64,000 nt of DNA, from assembly GCA_934675205.1 (NCBI GenBank), contig CAKUPQ010000002.1, forward strand, positions 434,001 to 498,000, in the 5' to 3' direction. This DNA comes from an uncultured Flavobacteriaceae bacterium (GTDB lineage Bacteria > Bacteroidota > Bacteroidia > Flavobacteriales > Flavobacteriaceae). A program made the translations under genes and the position numbers. Shown piece after piece: positions 1 through 8,307 of this stretch; position 1 is the stretch's first letter; each line of letters opens with the position of its first letter. The notes under the pieces were generated by a model. That model saw only the letters and a program-made list of their open reading frames with translations. It was not told the DNA's origin and did no database searches.

Positions 1-2
1 CT

Positions 3-983
3 CACAGAGAATTGTACGATTGGTTTTTAGACCAGATTTATGATGAAAAATTAGTTCGTCCGAAACAGAGAGAATTTGCACGAAGAAACCTTTCGCATAC
101 GGTTGTAAGCAAAAGAAAATTGTTGCAATTAGTAACTGAAAAATATGTTTCAGGTTGGGATGACCCTCGAATGAGCACGATTTCGGGAATGAGAAGACGA
201 GGTTACACTCCGACTGCAATCCGAAATTTTGCCAATACAATCGGAATTGCAAAACGTGAAAATCTGATTGATGTTTCGTTATTGGAATTTTGCGTAAGGG
301 AAGATTTGAACAAAATTGCACCTCGTGTAATGGCTGTTTTGAATCCTGTAAAGTTGGTTATTACGAATTATCCCGAAGGAAAAGAAGAATGGCTTGAGGC
401 AGAAAACAACCCGGAAGAAGAAGTGATGACCTACCGAAAAGTTCCGTTTTCGAGAGAATTATACATCGAAAGAGAAGACTTTAAAGAAGATGCAGACAAA
501 AAGTTTTTCCGTTTGACCTTGGGAGGAGAAGTTCGCCTGAAAAATGCTTATATCATCAAAGGAGAAAGCGTAATCAAAGACGAAAACGGAAATATTACGG
601 AAATTCACGTTTCGTATGATGAAGATTCCCGTTCAGGAAGTGGAACAGAAGCAAGCAAACGAAAAGTAAAAGGAACGATTCATTGGGTTTCGATTCCACA
701 CGCAATCGAAGCTGAAATCCGAGTTTATGACAGATTGTTTACTCACGAAAACCCTGACGGAAATAAAGAGGTTGATTTCAAGGAATATATTAACCCAAAT
801 TCCCTCGAAATCGTAAAAGGATATTTAGAGCCAAGTCTGAAAGAGTCGAAAGTAGGAGAGAAGTTCCAGTTCCAACGATTGGGATATTTTGCGAAAGACA
901 AAGATTCTACCCAAAATAATTTGGTTTTCAACAAAACCGTTGGATTAAGAGATACTTGGGCTAAAGTAAATACAGAGTCATAA
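3..983 (+). CDS. glnS: Glutaminyl-tRNA synthetase, C-terminal part (5' end outside window)
   Basis: Charges tRNA-Gln with glutamine in the cytoplasm. The reading frame is open to the left edge of the window, so the N-terminal Rossmann half with the HIGH motif is missing and about 326 residues remain. The visible part aligns by eye with E. coli GlnRS: the KMSKS-like loop appears as VVSKRK, followed by GWDDPRMSTISGMRRRGYT, the anticodon-binding stretch FRLTLGGEVRLKNAY, KVKGTIHWVS, and the conserved end NKTVGLRDTWAKV. The stop codon at 981-983 is followed by two hairpins. A direct glutaminylation route fits GlnRS-containing Bacteroidota. The family assignment is secure; only the missing N-terminus limits it. 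Confidence 0.96.
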   Translation, partial: HRELYDWFLDQIYDEKLVRPKQREFARRNLSHTVVSKRKLLQLVTEKYVSGWDDPRMSTISGMRRRGYTPTAIRNFANTIGIAKRENLIDVSLLEFCVREDLNKIAPRVMAVLNPVKLVITNYPEGKEEWLEAENNPEEEVMTYRKVPFSRELYIEREDFKEDADKKFFRLTLGGEVRLKNAYIIKGESVIKDENGNITEIHVSYDEDSRSGSGTEASKRKVKGTIHWVSIPHAIEAEIRVYDRLFTHENPDGNKEVDFKEYINPNSLEIVKGYLEPSLKESKVGEKFQFQRLGYFAKDKDSTQNNLVFNKTVGLRDTWAKVNTES

Positions 984-989
984 TTTTTT

Positions 990-1060
990 GTAGAGATAGA
1001 TAATTATCCGTCTCTACGTAAAAAAACCTCACAGATTTTTATAATTTGTGAGGTTTTTTT
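990..1060 (+). terminator. Two consecutive hairpins, the second a strong bidirectional terminator
   Basis: The first inverted repeat pairs GTAGAGA (990-996) with TCTCTAC (1011-1017). The second pairs CCTCACA (1027-1033) with TGTGAGG (1047-1053) and is followed by seven T residues, with six A residues before it, so it can stop transcription on both strands. It ends the glnS transcript. The CCTCACA/TGTGAGG arms recur elsewhere in the window. Confidence 0.75.
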
Positions 1061-1116
1061 GTATCACATATTTTTCCGAACTTTGTAAGACATACATAAC
1101 ACTCAACACTAAAAAA

Positions 1117-1665
1117 ATGAACTTCACATCTTACTTAAATTATTTCCAAAGCATTGTTGAAAACAAAGACGGAAATCTCCCAGAACTCTACCAAGATCCT
1201 GAATATTTTGAATACACAAAATTGAATTGGAGCAGATTAAATCGTTGGTTGAAAACAGGGAAATTATCAGAAGAAACAATCCAAAAATTAAAAGAAATAA
1301 AATCTCCTCAAAACTGGATTGTGATTACCGAACCTTGGTGTGGAGATGCTTCACATATTGTTCCGTTTATCGAATTGATGTCAAAGGAGAATAATTTGAT
1401 TTCGGTTTCGTATGAATTAAGAGACTCAGAGCCTTTTAGAATTGATAATTATCTGACAGGTGGAAGTAAATCCATTCCGATTTTGATAATTCAGGATTCC
1501 AACGGAGATGATTTAAAAGTTTGGGGACCAAGACCTAAAGAATGTCAGGAGTTTTTTATGTCAGAAAAAAACAAAGGAGCAGATTTCGATACATTAAAAA
1601 TTGCACTTCAAAAATGGTATAATACAGATAAAGGAGTTCAGATTCAGAAAGAGATAATCCGTTAA
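1117..1665 (+). CDS. Thioredoxin family protein
   Basis: A 182-residue cytoplasmic protein with a thioredoxin-like fold. The segment WIVITEPWCGDASHIVPFI (around residue 70) corresponds to the thioredoxin beta-strand and active-site turn, but it has a single cysteine (WCGD) instead of WCGPC. A cis-proline-like SIPILII strand follows, then a WGPRP motif. This is the usual pattern of the thioredoxin_9-type proteins of Flavobacteriia; a role in thiol chemistry is inferred from family only. The frame is open upstream to 1048, but the ATG at 1117 is preferred because the TGTAAGACATAC leader and an A-rich stretch directly precede it and the upstream residues overlap the glnS terminator. There is no signal peptide. 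Confidence 0.8.
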   Translation: MNFTSYLNYFQSIVENKDGNLPELYQDPEYFEYTKLNWSRLNRWLKTGKLSEETIQKLKEIKSPQNWIVITEPWCGDASHIVPFIELMSKENNLISVSYELRDSEPFRIDNYLTGGSKSIPILIIQDSNGDDLKVWGPRPKECQEFFMSEKNKGADFDTLKIALQKWYNTDKGVQIQKEIIR

Positions 1666-1693
1666 TTTTTTGAGGTTTAAGTTTTATAAAAGT

Positions 1694-1725
1694 AAAAAGG
1701 AAAGATTTAAAATCTTTCCTTTTTT
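1694..1725. terminator. Bidirectional terminator between convergent genes
   Basis: GGAAAGATTT (1699-1708) pairs with AAATCTTTCC (1710-1719). A residues lie on the left and T residues on the right. It sits between the thioredoxin-like gene (+) and the phosphate transporter gene (-). Confidence 0.75.
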
Positions 1726-1735
1726 ATGTTTTGAA

Positions 1736-2797
1736 TTAGAATAATTTTATTATCAGATAAATAAGTCCTGCTACGATAGCCGAAATTGGAATGGTAAGTA
1801 TCCAAGCCCAAAGGAGCTTTATGGTTACTCCCCAACGAACTGCAGATACACGTTTTGTAGCTCCAACTCCGATGATACTACCTGTAATGGTATGTGTGGT
1901 AGAAACCGGGATTCCGAAAAACTCTGATAAATATAGTGTCATAGCTCCCGAAGTTTCAGCTGCTACACCTTCAAGAGAGGTTACTTTGGTGATTTTCGAC
2001 CCCATTGTTTTTACGATTTTCCAACCCCCACTCATTGTTCCGAGTCCGATGATTATAAATGAAGTAAGTGGCACCCAACCCCACTGGTCAACAAAATGTC
2101 CGAATTGATCAGGGGAATTAATCCATTCTGTGTGTCCTGCATCAATATGGTAAAAAATAACTGCAGCTCCGATAATCCCCATTACTTTTTGAGCATCATT
2201 GGCTCCGTGCCCTAAACTAAATAAAGCAGAAGATAAAAGTTGTAATTTTCTGAACCATCTATCGGCTTTGTGTGGTGTAGTTTTTCGGCAAATCCACATA
2301 ATGGCTACCGTAAGTAAGTGAGCTATAAAAAAACCAATGGTAGGGGCAAGGAATATAAACAGAACAATAGGAATCACTACTACATAGTTTACAACAGTAT
2401 TCAAATCTCCGGAAATGGTGTAAGCGTGCATTAGTGCAGCTCCCATAAATCCTCCGATAAGCGTATGTGAAGATGATGAAGGAATACCAAATTTCCAAGT
2501 CAATAAGTTCCATAAGATAGCTGCAATAAGCCCTGCAAAAATAACTTCAAGGGTTATAAAATCTTCCGAAACGGTTTTGGCAATAGTATTACCAATTTTA
2601 AATTCTCCAATCCAATATTTGGAGATAAAATAGGCCATAAAGTTAAAGAACGCAGCCCACAATACAGCTTGGAAAGGAGTAAGTACACGAGTCGCTACAA
2701 TAGTTGCAATAGAGTTTGCCGCATCGTGGAAACCATTGATATAATCAAAAATAAAAGCAAGTACAATGATTATGACAAGTAACGTAAAACTATCCAT
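1736..2797 (-). CDS. pit: PiT-family inorganic phosphate transporter
   Basis: An inner-membrane low-affinity phosphate symporter of 353 residues, mostly hydrophobic helices. The two inverted PiT repeats are visible. The first carries FDYINGFHDAANSIATIVATR near the N-terminus and the second GHGANDAQKVMGIIGAA near residue 195; GIPSSSSHTLIGG and GIPVSTTHTITGS are the matching helical-hairpin motifs. It lies 22 bases downstream of a DUF47/PhoU-like gene on the same strand, the standard partner of Pit transporters, so the two form an operon. The length is shorter than E. coli PitA (about 500) because the central cytoplasmic loop is reduced, as is normal in Bacteroidota. No regulatory site was recognised. 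Confidence 0.95.
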   Translation of the reverse strand: MDSFTLLVIIIVLAFIFDYINGFHDAANSIATIVATRVLTPFQAVLWAAFFNFMAYFISKYWIGEFKIGNTIAKTVSEDFITLEVIFAGLIAAILWNLLTWKFGIPSSSSHTLIGGFMGAALMHAYTISGDLNTVVNYVVVIPIVLFIFLAPTIGFFIAHLLTVAIMWICRKTTPHKADRWFRKLQLLSSALFSLGHGANDAQKVMGIIGAAVIFYHIDAGHTEWINSPDQFGHFVDQWGWVPLTSFIIIGLGTMSGGWKIVKTMGSKITKVTSLEGVAAETSGAMTLYLSEFFGIPVSTTHTITGSIIGVGATKRVSAVRWGVTIKLLWAWILTIPISAIVAGLIYLIIKLF

Positions 2798-2819
2798 AAT
2801 TACAATTTAAAGGTTGTTT

Positions 2820-3470
2820 TTAAGAATATTTCACTACGATTGTTTCCAATACGTTTGCCACATCTTTACATTTATCGGAAGCATCTTCCAAAGCGGTAAG
2901 TACTTCTTTGTATTTGATGATTTTAATAGCATCAATTTCATTTTCGAAAATATCCATTACTGCATTGTCAAAAACCACATCGGCTTTGCTCTCTAATTTT
3001 GATATTTTTTTACAAGCAACGGTAATTCTTTGCAGATTTTTGTGTTCTTTCAGGTCGATTATAGCTCTCTGAATAAGTTGACAGGCTTCAAGGTTGATTT
3101 CTGTCAGTTTTCGGATAGATTTCGTGATTTTTTCTACCTGATACATCTTCATTCTACTGGCAGAACCGTGAAGAAAATCGGTAACATCATCAATAGATTT
3201 TATAAGCGAATGAATATCCTCTCTATCAAACGGAGTAAGGAAATTCTTACTCAATTCAATATTGGTTTTGTGAACGATTTCATCAATAGCCATTTCAAGT
3301 CGGTCTATTTTTTTGAAATATTCTTCTCTTTCGCCTTTTGGAGCATTTACAGCATCATTAAGCGTTGATGCCAATTCTACCAAATCGGCTGTTGCTTGTT
3401 CAAACAACGGAAAAAACTTTTTGTCTTTTGGAGTCAAAAACTGAAAAACATCATTTATCGAAAATGCCAT
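2820..3470 (-). CDS. DUF47 / PhoU-like phosphate transport accessory protein
   Basis: A 216-residue, all-helical cytoplasmic protein of the DUF47 (YkaA/PhoU-like) family. It is rich in charged residues with a heptad-like hydrophobic pattern, for example IHSLIKSIDDVTDFLHGSA near residue 88 and ALEDASDKCKDVANVLETI near the C-terminus, which are the family's metal-binding E/DxxxD helices. It is the first gene of an operon with the pit transporter. In this family the partner protein is thought to control Pit activity; that role is taken from family knowledge. The ATG at 3470 is followed directly by a clean family N-terminus. Confidence 0.92.
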   Translation of the reverse strand: MAFSINDVFQFLTPKDKKFFPLFEQATADLVELASTLNDAVNAPKGEREEYFKKIDRLEMAIDEIVHKTNIELSKNFLTPFDREDIHSLIKSIDDVTDFLHGSASRMKMYQVEKITKSIRKLTEINLEACQLIQRAIIDLKEHKNLQRITVACKKISKLESKADVVFDNAVMDIFENEIDAIKIIKYKEVLTALEDASDKCKDVANVLETIVVKYS

Positions 3471-3577
3471 TTTAATTTGGTTTTAAAATTTCTGCAAATT
3501 TATTTTAAAAAAAGTTTATAATCCCGCCTTCATTGTTAAGTTAAGGTTAACTCAACGTTATTAAATTTAATTCTATG

Positions 3578-4219
3578 TTAATGATTAAAAGTGTAATTAA
3601 TAATATTAGCTCCCATTTTTAGGGCTTTTTCACGAACTTCTTTCGGGTTGTTATGCACTTCTGCATCTTCCCAACCATCTCCCAAATCGGTTTCGTAGGT
3701 ATAAAGACAAATCAGTTTTCCGTCTTTGAAAAGCCCGAATGCTTGTGGAGGTTTGTTGTCGTGTTCGTGGATTTTCGGAAGCCCGTTCACAAAGGCATAA
3801 GGCTCTTTAAAAACGGTATGGTCTTTGCTCATTTCGATAAAATCCATTTCAGGGAAAACCCGTTTCATTTCTCGTCTGATGTATTCGTCCATACCATAAT
3901 TATCATCAATATGTAGAAATCCTCCTCCCAAAAGATATTTTCTTAAATTCTGTACTTCAGAATCACTAAACAGAATATTTCCGTGTCCTGTGATATGTAT
4001 AAAAGGATAGAGAAAAAGAGCCGAACTCGACAATTCTATCGTAACGGGTTTAGGGTCAATTTTAGTCCCGATATTTTGATTGCAGAACTTAATCAGATTC
4101 GGTAAGGAAGTCGGGTTGGCATACCAATCGCCTCCTCCCGAATATTTTACCAATGCAATTTCCTGCCCTTTGAGGGATAACACAGAAAAAAACATACATA
4201 TATATATAAGGTGTTTCAT
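3578..4219 (-). CDS. DUF4159 domain-containing exported protein
   Basis: A 213-residue protein with an N-terminal signal peptide (MKHLIYICMFFSVLSLKGQ) followed by a DUF4159 domain, which resembles a glutamine-amidotransferase-like fold without a proven activity. Characteristic stretches are KYSGGGDWYANPTSLPNLI, FIHITGHGNILFSDSE, GGGFLHIDDNYGMD and a C-terminal GDGWED. The function is unknown; in other bacteria DUF4159 proteins sit near MoxR/BatA-type loci, but none is visible here. It stands alone between the phosphate operon and a DUF2853 gene, separated from the latter by a hairpin terminator. Confidence 0.88.
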   Translation of the reverse strand: MKHLIYICMFFSVLSLKGQEIALVKYSGGGDWYANPTSLPNLIKFCNQNIGTKIDPKPVTIELSSSALFLYPFIHITGHGNILFSDSEVQNLRKYLLGGGFLHIDDNYGMDEYIRREMKRVFPEMDFIEMSKDHTVFKEPYAFVNGLPKIHEHDNKPPQAFGLFKDGKLICLYTYETDLGDGWEDAEVHNNPKEVREKALKMGANIINYTFNH

Positions 4220-4238
4220 AATGCCAAAGATACAAAAA

Positions 4239-4264
4239 CCTCACAAATCGATTGAAATGTGAGG
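4239..4264 (-). terminator. CCTCACA/TGTGAGG hairpin terminator
   Basis: CCTCACA (4239-4245) pairs with TGTGAGG (4258-4264). On the minus strand the stem is followed by a short T run, so it terminates the DUF2853 transcript just before the DUF4159 gene. It is a second copy of the arms seen at 1027-1053. Confidence 0.65.
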
Positions 4265-4292
4265 TTAATTTTTTAGCTTTAAGTCAAATCTG

Positions 4293-4634
4293 TTATTTAT
4301 AAACAGACTCTTTTTTGAAATGTTTTGTAAGTAAATAATATACAACAGCTCTGTATTTGTTTCGGTTTGACTTTCCGTATTGTTCAATTACAGCATTGAT
4401 GCCTTTGTCCAAATCAGCTGAATCTTTAAGGCCTAATTTCTTGATTAGGAAATTGGTTTTTACTCTGTCAAGTTCAGCTTGGTCAGTTCCTGCCACTGTT
4501 TCAGCATCAGCTTTGTAGATTGATGGTCCAAGTCCGATAACAACTTTTGTAAGCAAATCCATATCAGGAGTTACTTTTACTTTCTCTTTCAAATCTGCTG
4601 CATATTTTGCAATCATTTCATCTCTTTTACTCAT
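4293..4634 (-). CDS. DUF2853 family protein
   Basis: A 113-residue cytoplasmic, helical and charged protein matching the DUF2853 family over its full length. It starts MSKRDEMIAKYAADLKEKV and ends with the conserved NKYRAVVYYLLTKHF segment. The function is unknown; the fold resembles a small helical bundle. It is a single-gene unit with its own terminator, divergent from the TonB-receptor locus. The intergenic region to the next gene (4635-4771) is AT-rich and holds the promoter for the + strand locus. Confidence 0.85.
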   Translation of the reverse strand: MSKRDEMIAKYAADLKEKVKVTPDMDLLTKVVIGLGPSIYKADAETVAGTDQAELDRVKTNFLIKKLGLKDSADLDKGINAVIEQYGKSNRNKYRAVVYYLLTKHFKKESVYK

Positions 4635-4734
4635 AAATCATTGGGTTTTTAAATTAAACATTATTTAATAATCGTATCAAAATTAAATATATTTTTTTTA
4701 AAAACCTAAAGTTTTTCCGAACGTTTGCAATTTG

Positions 4735-4764
4735 TTGTTATGAAGGCAATTTTCCGTATCTTTG
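4735..4764 (+). promoter_or_regulatory. Bacteroidota-type promoter for the TonB-receptor locus
   Basis: TTG at 4735-4737 and TATCTTTG at 4757-4764 are separated by 19 bases and match the Bacteroidota sigma-A consensus TTG-N19-TAnnTTTG. The -7 element ends only 7 bases before the first codon of the next gene, so the transcript may be nearly leaderless. Confidence 0.65.
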
Positions 4765-4771
4765 CAGGGTT

Positions 4772-5098
4772 TTGAAAACAAAAATACAAACATACGGTTT
4801 ATTACTACTCGGAATATTCCTTATTTCGTTCGGACTTCGTTCTGTCCATTTTTTGGAGCATTTAGACGAGGATATTGCTATACACAAATGCGATAACTCT
4901 AATCATCACAATTCAGAGGATTCTCACGATTGTTCCCTTTGTGATTTTACGTTAGGTTCGTTTACTGAATTTGAGTTTTTCGCTTTCGAACTGTTTGTCT
5001 TAAAGTCTTTCAATACTAAAATAAATGCCGAATATATCGGACATTTATTAACTTTCGAATATAGATTCTTTTCACTTCGTGCACCGCCTTTGGTGTAA
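4772..5098 (+). CDS. Small exported His/Cys-rich protein upstream of TonB receptor
   Basis: A 108-residue protein starting at TTG: a hydrophobic N-terminal segment (GLLLLGIFLISFGL), then a histidine/cysteine-rich stretch around HKCDNSNHHNSEDSHDCSLC, then a hydrophobic C-terminal third ending FSLRAPPLV. I do not recognise a named family. It resembles the protein encoded after the receptor at 7375-7827, which has the same layout and the same R-x-PP end, so the two look like paralogues flanking one receptor. A periplasmic or membrane metal-binding role is inferred from the H/C content and location. The start is uncertain, since no ATG exists in frame and the promoter is very close. Confidence 0.6.
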   Translation: MKTKIQTYGLLLLGIFLISFGLRSVHFLEHLDEDIAIHKCDNSNHHNSEDSHDCSLCDFTLGSFTEFEFFAFELFVLKSFNTKINAEYIGHLLTFEYRFFSLRAPPLV

Positions 5099-5129
5099 TT
5101 TTTAAGCAAGTTTAAATTTTATTTTTAAA

Positions 5130-5156
5130 CCTCACAGTTTTTCAAAACCTGTGAGG
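5130..5156 (+). repeat. CCTCACAG/CTGTGAGG hairpin without T tract
   Basis: CCTCACAG (5130-5137) pairs with CTGTGAGG (5149-5156). No T run follows, so it is unlikely to be a terminator. It lies between the small His/Cys-rich gene and the TonB receptor and belongs to the same repeat family as 1027-1053. Confidence 0.55.
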
Positions 5157-5197
5157 TGTAGAGAATTTGTATCATTCTTGAAAATTTATAATCATTT

Positions 5198-7342
5198 GTG
5201 AAATACGTAGTTAAATATATTTTTCTACTTCTCGGATTTATGTCTTTTGCTCAAGTTTCGGATTCGGAACTTGTTGAAGACGAAAAAATAATCGAAGAAG
5301 TAATTATTAGTGGAACTGTAAAAACCATCGAAAACAAAGAGAGAATTTCGGAGAAATTTATCCGTCAGAATTTTTCGGGTTCGTTGGTACAATCACTCGA
5401 AAATGTAGCGGGAATAAACGTGATGAGTATTGGTTCGGGAGCAGGAAAACCGATTGTCAGAGGTTTGGGCTTTAATCGTGTTGCAGTTTCGTTAAACGGA
5501 AACAAACACGAGGGACAACAATGGGGAGCCGACCACGGATTGGAGGTTGATGCTTTTTCGTTAGAAAGTATCGAACTTATCAAAGGAATTGCCTCAATCG
5601 AGTACGGAAGTGATGCGATTGGAGGGGTTTTGAATATCAAAAACAATCTGATTCCCGATAAAAATTCGTTTAACGGAAAGACAACTTTATTGGGTAGAAG
5701 TGTCAATAATACTATCGGAACAGTTCTTGAAATAGAGCATAGAAAAGACAGATTTTTCTATAAATTAAAGAGTTCCTATTTGGATTACGGAGATTTTAAA
5801 ACTCCAACCGATACAATTATTTATTTGACGAGAAAAATTCCGATTCACAACCGAAGACTCAAAAATACGGCAGGGCAGGAGTGGAGTATTTTCGGGCAAA
5901 TCGGCTATGTGGAGGAAAATTATCACTCGATTCTGACGGTTTCAAACAACCAAACCAAGGCAGGATTTTTTCCCGGCTCTCACGGAATTCCTGATGTAAA
6001 CCGATTGCAAGACGATGAAAAATCCAGAAATATCGAATATCCATTCCAACAAGCCAATCATTTTATGGTACAGAACGAGCATAAATGGAATTTTTCTGAT
6101 TCGGAATTGTTGGTTGATTTGGCTTTCCAGAACAATCACAGACAGGAAAAAAGCGAATTTCACACGCATTATTCCAATCAGCCGAAACCCGAAAAAGATG
6201 CAGATTTGGAACTTGATTTTAACCTGAATACTTTTAGCGGAAACACGAAATATACTCGTTATCTCTCTGAAAAACACAAAACCGATTTCGGATTGCAGTT
6301 ACAGATTCAGGACAATACTATAAAGGGATATAATTTTTTATTACCCGAATACAACCGGAATAACTATGGAGTTTTTGCGTTGCACAACTATCGTTTTTCC
6401 GATAAATTGCGTTTTGATTTCGGCTTGAGGTATGATTTTTCAAGTAGTAAAATAGAGGAGTTTTACGATGAAATGCTGTACGATTATTTGATTGGACGAA
6501 ATTATTCCAAAGATTTGGCAAGTGAATATGCTTTGCGAAGCCCTGAATTATCAAAGGATTTTAGCAATTTCAACGCAAAAGCTGGAGTTTTGTATTTGTT
6601 AAACAAAAATATAGATTTTACTCTGAATATCGGAAGCAGTTTCCGAAATCCGACAGTTATTGAACTCGGGGCAAACGGAGTGCATCACGGTTCGTTCCGA
6701 CACGAAAAAGGAGATGAAAATTTGGATTCCGAAAGAGGGTATATTGTTGATCTTCAATTGACTTATAAAACAGAAAATTTCAGTTTAAATTTTAGTCCGT
6801 ATTTGTATTATTTTGCGAATTACATTTATTTACGACCTACGGGAGAATTTTCGGTTTTGCCACATTCCGGACAGATTTACAGGTTTTCTCAAACCAAAAC
6901 AATGCTTACAGGATTTGAATTGGAAAGCAATTATTCGTTTGACAAATTCAAAACAGAAATCGTTTTGGAATACATTTATAATCAGCAGATTGAAGAAAAA
7001 TATCCGTTGCCTTTTACTCCTCCCTTCAATGCTTTTGTAAAAGTAGATTATTCACTTTTTGAGAGAAGTAAAATCTTTAAAAATTCGGTTGTTTATGTAA
7101 ACGGGAAATATTTTGCACAGCAGAGCCGAATTGCAAGAAACGAAGAAATAACCCCGTCTTCAATAGTTTTCGGAGCAGGTTTTTCGTCTGATTTAGATTT
7201 TGGAAAAATACAGCCAAAACTAACGATTTCGGCTCAAAATATTTTTGATACGAAGTATTATTCGCATACGAGTTTTTATCGAGCCTTGGAAATTCCCGAG
7301 CAAGGGAGAAATATTCAGATAATAATAAGTTATAATTTTTAG
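5198..7342 (+). CDS. TonB-dependent outer-membrane receptor, likely metal uptake
   Basis: A 714-residue outer-membrane receptor using TonB energy to import a ligand. It has a signal peptide ending near FMSFAQ and a TonB-box-like acidic region (EEVIISGTVK). The plug domain has SLENVAGINVMSIGSGAGKP, IVRGLGFNRVAVSLNG, QWGADHGLEVDAF and IEYGSDAIGGVLNI, followed by a 22-strand-type barrel ending in the terminal aromatic YNF. It lacks the N-terminal carboxypeptidase-like domain of SusC-type receptors, which argues against a glycan role. The flanking His/Cys-rich small proteins and the following DUF4625 lipoprotein suggest a metal such as zinc or copper (inference). The start is GTG, followed at once by the signal peptide. 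Confidence 0.92.
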   Translation: MKYVVKYIFLLLGFMSFAQVSDSELVEDEKIIEEVIISGTVKTIENKERISEKFIRQNFSGSLVQSLENVAGINVMSIGSGAGKPIVRGLGFNRVAVSLNGNKHEGQQWGADHGLEVDAFSLESIELIKGIASIEYGSDAIGGVLNIKNNLIPDKNSFNGKTTLLGRSVNNTIGTVLEIEHRKDRFFYKLKSSYLDYGDFKTPTDTIIYLTRKIPIHNRRLKNTAGQEWSIFGQIGYVEENYHSILTVSNNQTKAGFFPGSHGIPDVNRLQDDEKSRNIEYPFQQANHFMVQNEHKWNFSDSELLVDLAFQNNHRQEKSEFHTHYSNQPKPEKDADLELDFNLNTFSGNTKYTRYLSEKHKTDFGLQLQIQDNTIKGYNFLLPEYNRNNYGVFALHNYRFSDKLRFDFGLRYDFSSSKIEEFYDEMLYDYLIGRNYSKDLASEYALRSPELSKDFSNFNAKAGVLYLLNKNIDFTLNIGSSFRNPTVIELGANGVHHGSFRHEKGDENLDSERGYIVDLQLTYKTENFSLNFSPYLYYFANYIYLRPTGEFSVLPHSGQIYRFSQTKTMLTGFELESNYSFDKFKTEIVLEYIYNQQIEEKYPLPFTPPFNAFVKVDYSLFERSKIFKNSVVYVNGKYFAQQSRIARNEEITPSSIVFGAGFSSDLDFGKIQPKLTISAQNIFDTKYYSHTSFYRALEIPEQGRNIQIIISYNF

Positions 7343-7374
7343 TCGAAAGTCAAAAGTCATAAAGTCGAAAGAAA

Positions 7375-7827
7375 ATGCTAAACAGAAAAAAAATAAAAGT
7401 TTTCAATAAGCCTCTCTTCAGGTTGCTTCACTTCGTTCGCAATGACAGGGGTTGGGGAGGATTTTTGTTATTTATTTTCCTGTTTCCACAAGTGAACAAT
7501 GCTTTGCATTATTTTGTGATTGAGCATCATTTTCACGAATATTCCGATGAAAAACAGTTTAATCACAACGATAAAAACCATAATTGTGAACAGAGTATTT
7601 TTAAGATTCCGAATGCTTTGTTGTTTGCTTTCGATTATGCAGAACCTAAAAGGATTATTTCGTTTTTAGAAACAGAGAAACTTGTTTTCATATCGTTTTA
7701 TACGAAAAATTTCTTTAACGATTTATCGGACAGAGGACCTCCTGTCATTGCGAGGAGGTACGACGAAGCAATCTTTAAGATTGCCACACTCCACTTCGTT
7801 ACGTTCGCAATGACGGACAAAAAATAA
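7375..7827 (+). CDS. Small exported His-rich protein, paralogue of 4772-5098, invaded by repeats at both ends
   Basis: A 150-residue frame. The core (about residues 25-121) has a hydrophobic segment FLLFIFLFPQVNNALHYFV, a His-rich patch HHFHEYSDEKQFNHNDKNH and an end DLSDRGPP, matching the layout of the small protein before the receptor. Residues 16-24 (LLHFVRNDR) and the C-terminal tail from VIARRYDEAIF onward are simply translations of a dispersed palindromic repeat (positions 7423-7446 and 7744-7814). The native protein probably began near the hydrophobic segment and ended shortly after RGPP; the repeats have replaced both ends without breaking the frame. The family is unnamed to me; a metal-related role is inferred from context. 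Confidence 0.55.
   Translation: MLNRKKIKVFNKPLFRLLHFVRNDRGWGGFLLFIFLFPQVNNALHYFVIEHHFHEYSDEKQFNHNDKNHNCEQSIFKIPNALLFAFDYAEPKRIISFLETEKLVFISFYTKNFFNDLSDRGPPVIARRYDEAIFKIATLHFVTFAMTDKK
7423..7446. repeat. Half copy of the GTCATTGCGA palindromic repeat
   Basis: This stretch reads TTGCTTCACTTCG then TTCGCAATGAC and equals one arm of the longer palindromic repeat at 7744-7814. It lies inside the N-terminal coding region of the small His-rich gene. Confidence 0.7.
7744..7814. repeat. Complete palindromic intergenic-type repeat (GTCATTGCGA ... TCGCAATGAC)
   Basis: The outer arms GTCATTGCGA (7744-7753) and TCGCAATGAC (7805-7814) are exact reverse complements; inner arms GCAATCTT and AAGATTGC also pair around the centre. 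Part of the same repeat occurs at 32298-32343. It forms the 3' end of the small His-rich gene. Confidence 0.8.
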
Positions 7828-7850
7828 TTTCAAATTAAAATTTTAAAACA

Positions 7851-8285
7851 ATGAAAAAATTCAAATTTATATACGTTTTTGCTTTAGCAGGAATTTTATT
7901 TTTTTGCTCTGATGATGATAACAATTCAACAGATACCAAAAAACCGACTTTTGTAATTAATGAGCCTACAGATGGAGAGGTTTTATATGCAGGAGATGAA
8001 ATCCACGTAGATGTTGATTTTTCTGATAATATAGAGTTAGCTTCGTACAAAATTGACATTCATTTTGGAGGAGACGGACATTCGCACGAAAGACAGATGA
8101 ATGAACCTGTTGAGTGGGATTATGAAGTTACAGGAGTGCTTTCAGGGAAAAATCAGAATATTCATTTATATATTGATATTCCTGAAAATGCAGAAGAAGG
8201 AGAATATCATTTTGGAGTTTTTGCTGTCGATAAAGCAGGAAATCAGAGTGTGCAATGGATTGAATTAGATATTCACAATGACTAA
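7851..8285 (+). CDS. DUF4625 domain lipoprotein
   Basis: A 144-residue lipoprotein. The signal peptide ends in the lipobox FFCSDDDNN (Cys near residue 20), and the acidic run after the cysteine is typical of flavobacterial lipoproteins. The rest is a DUF4625 beta-sandwich with INEPTDGEVLYAGDEIHVDV, HFGGDGHSHERQ and a C-terminal VDKAGNQS motif. The histidines in the central loop could bind metal (inference). It follows the TonB receptor and the His-rich small gene on the same strand, 23 bases after the latter, so it probably belongs to the same transcript. A strong terminator follows. Confidence 0.82.
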   Translation: MKKFKFIYVFALAGILFFCSDDDNNSTDTKKPTFVINEPTDGEVLYAGDEIHVDVDFSDNIELASYKIDIHFGGDGHSHERQMNEPVEWDYEVTGVLSGKNQNIHLYIDIPENAEEGEYHFGVFAVDKAGNQSVQWIELDIHND

Positions 8286-8307
8286 ATAATTGTGTGATTG
8301 AATTAGG

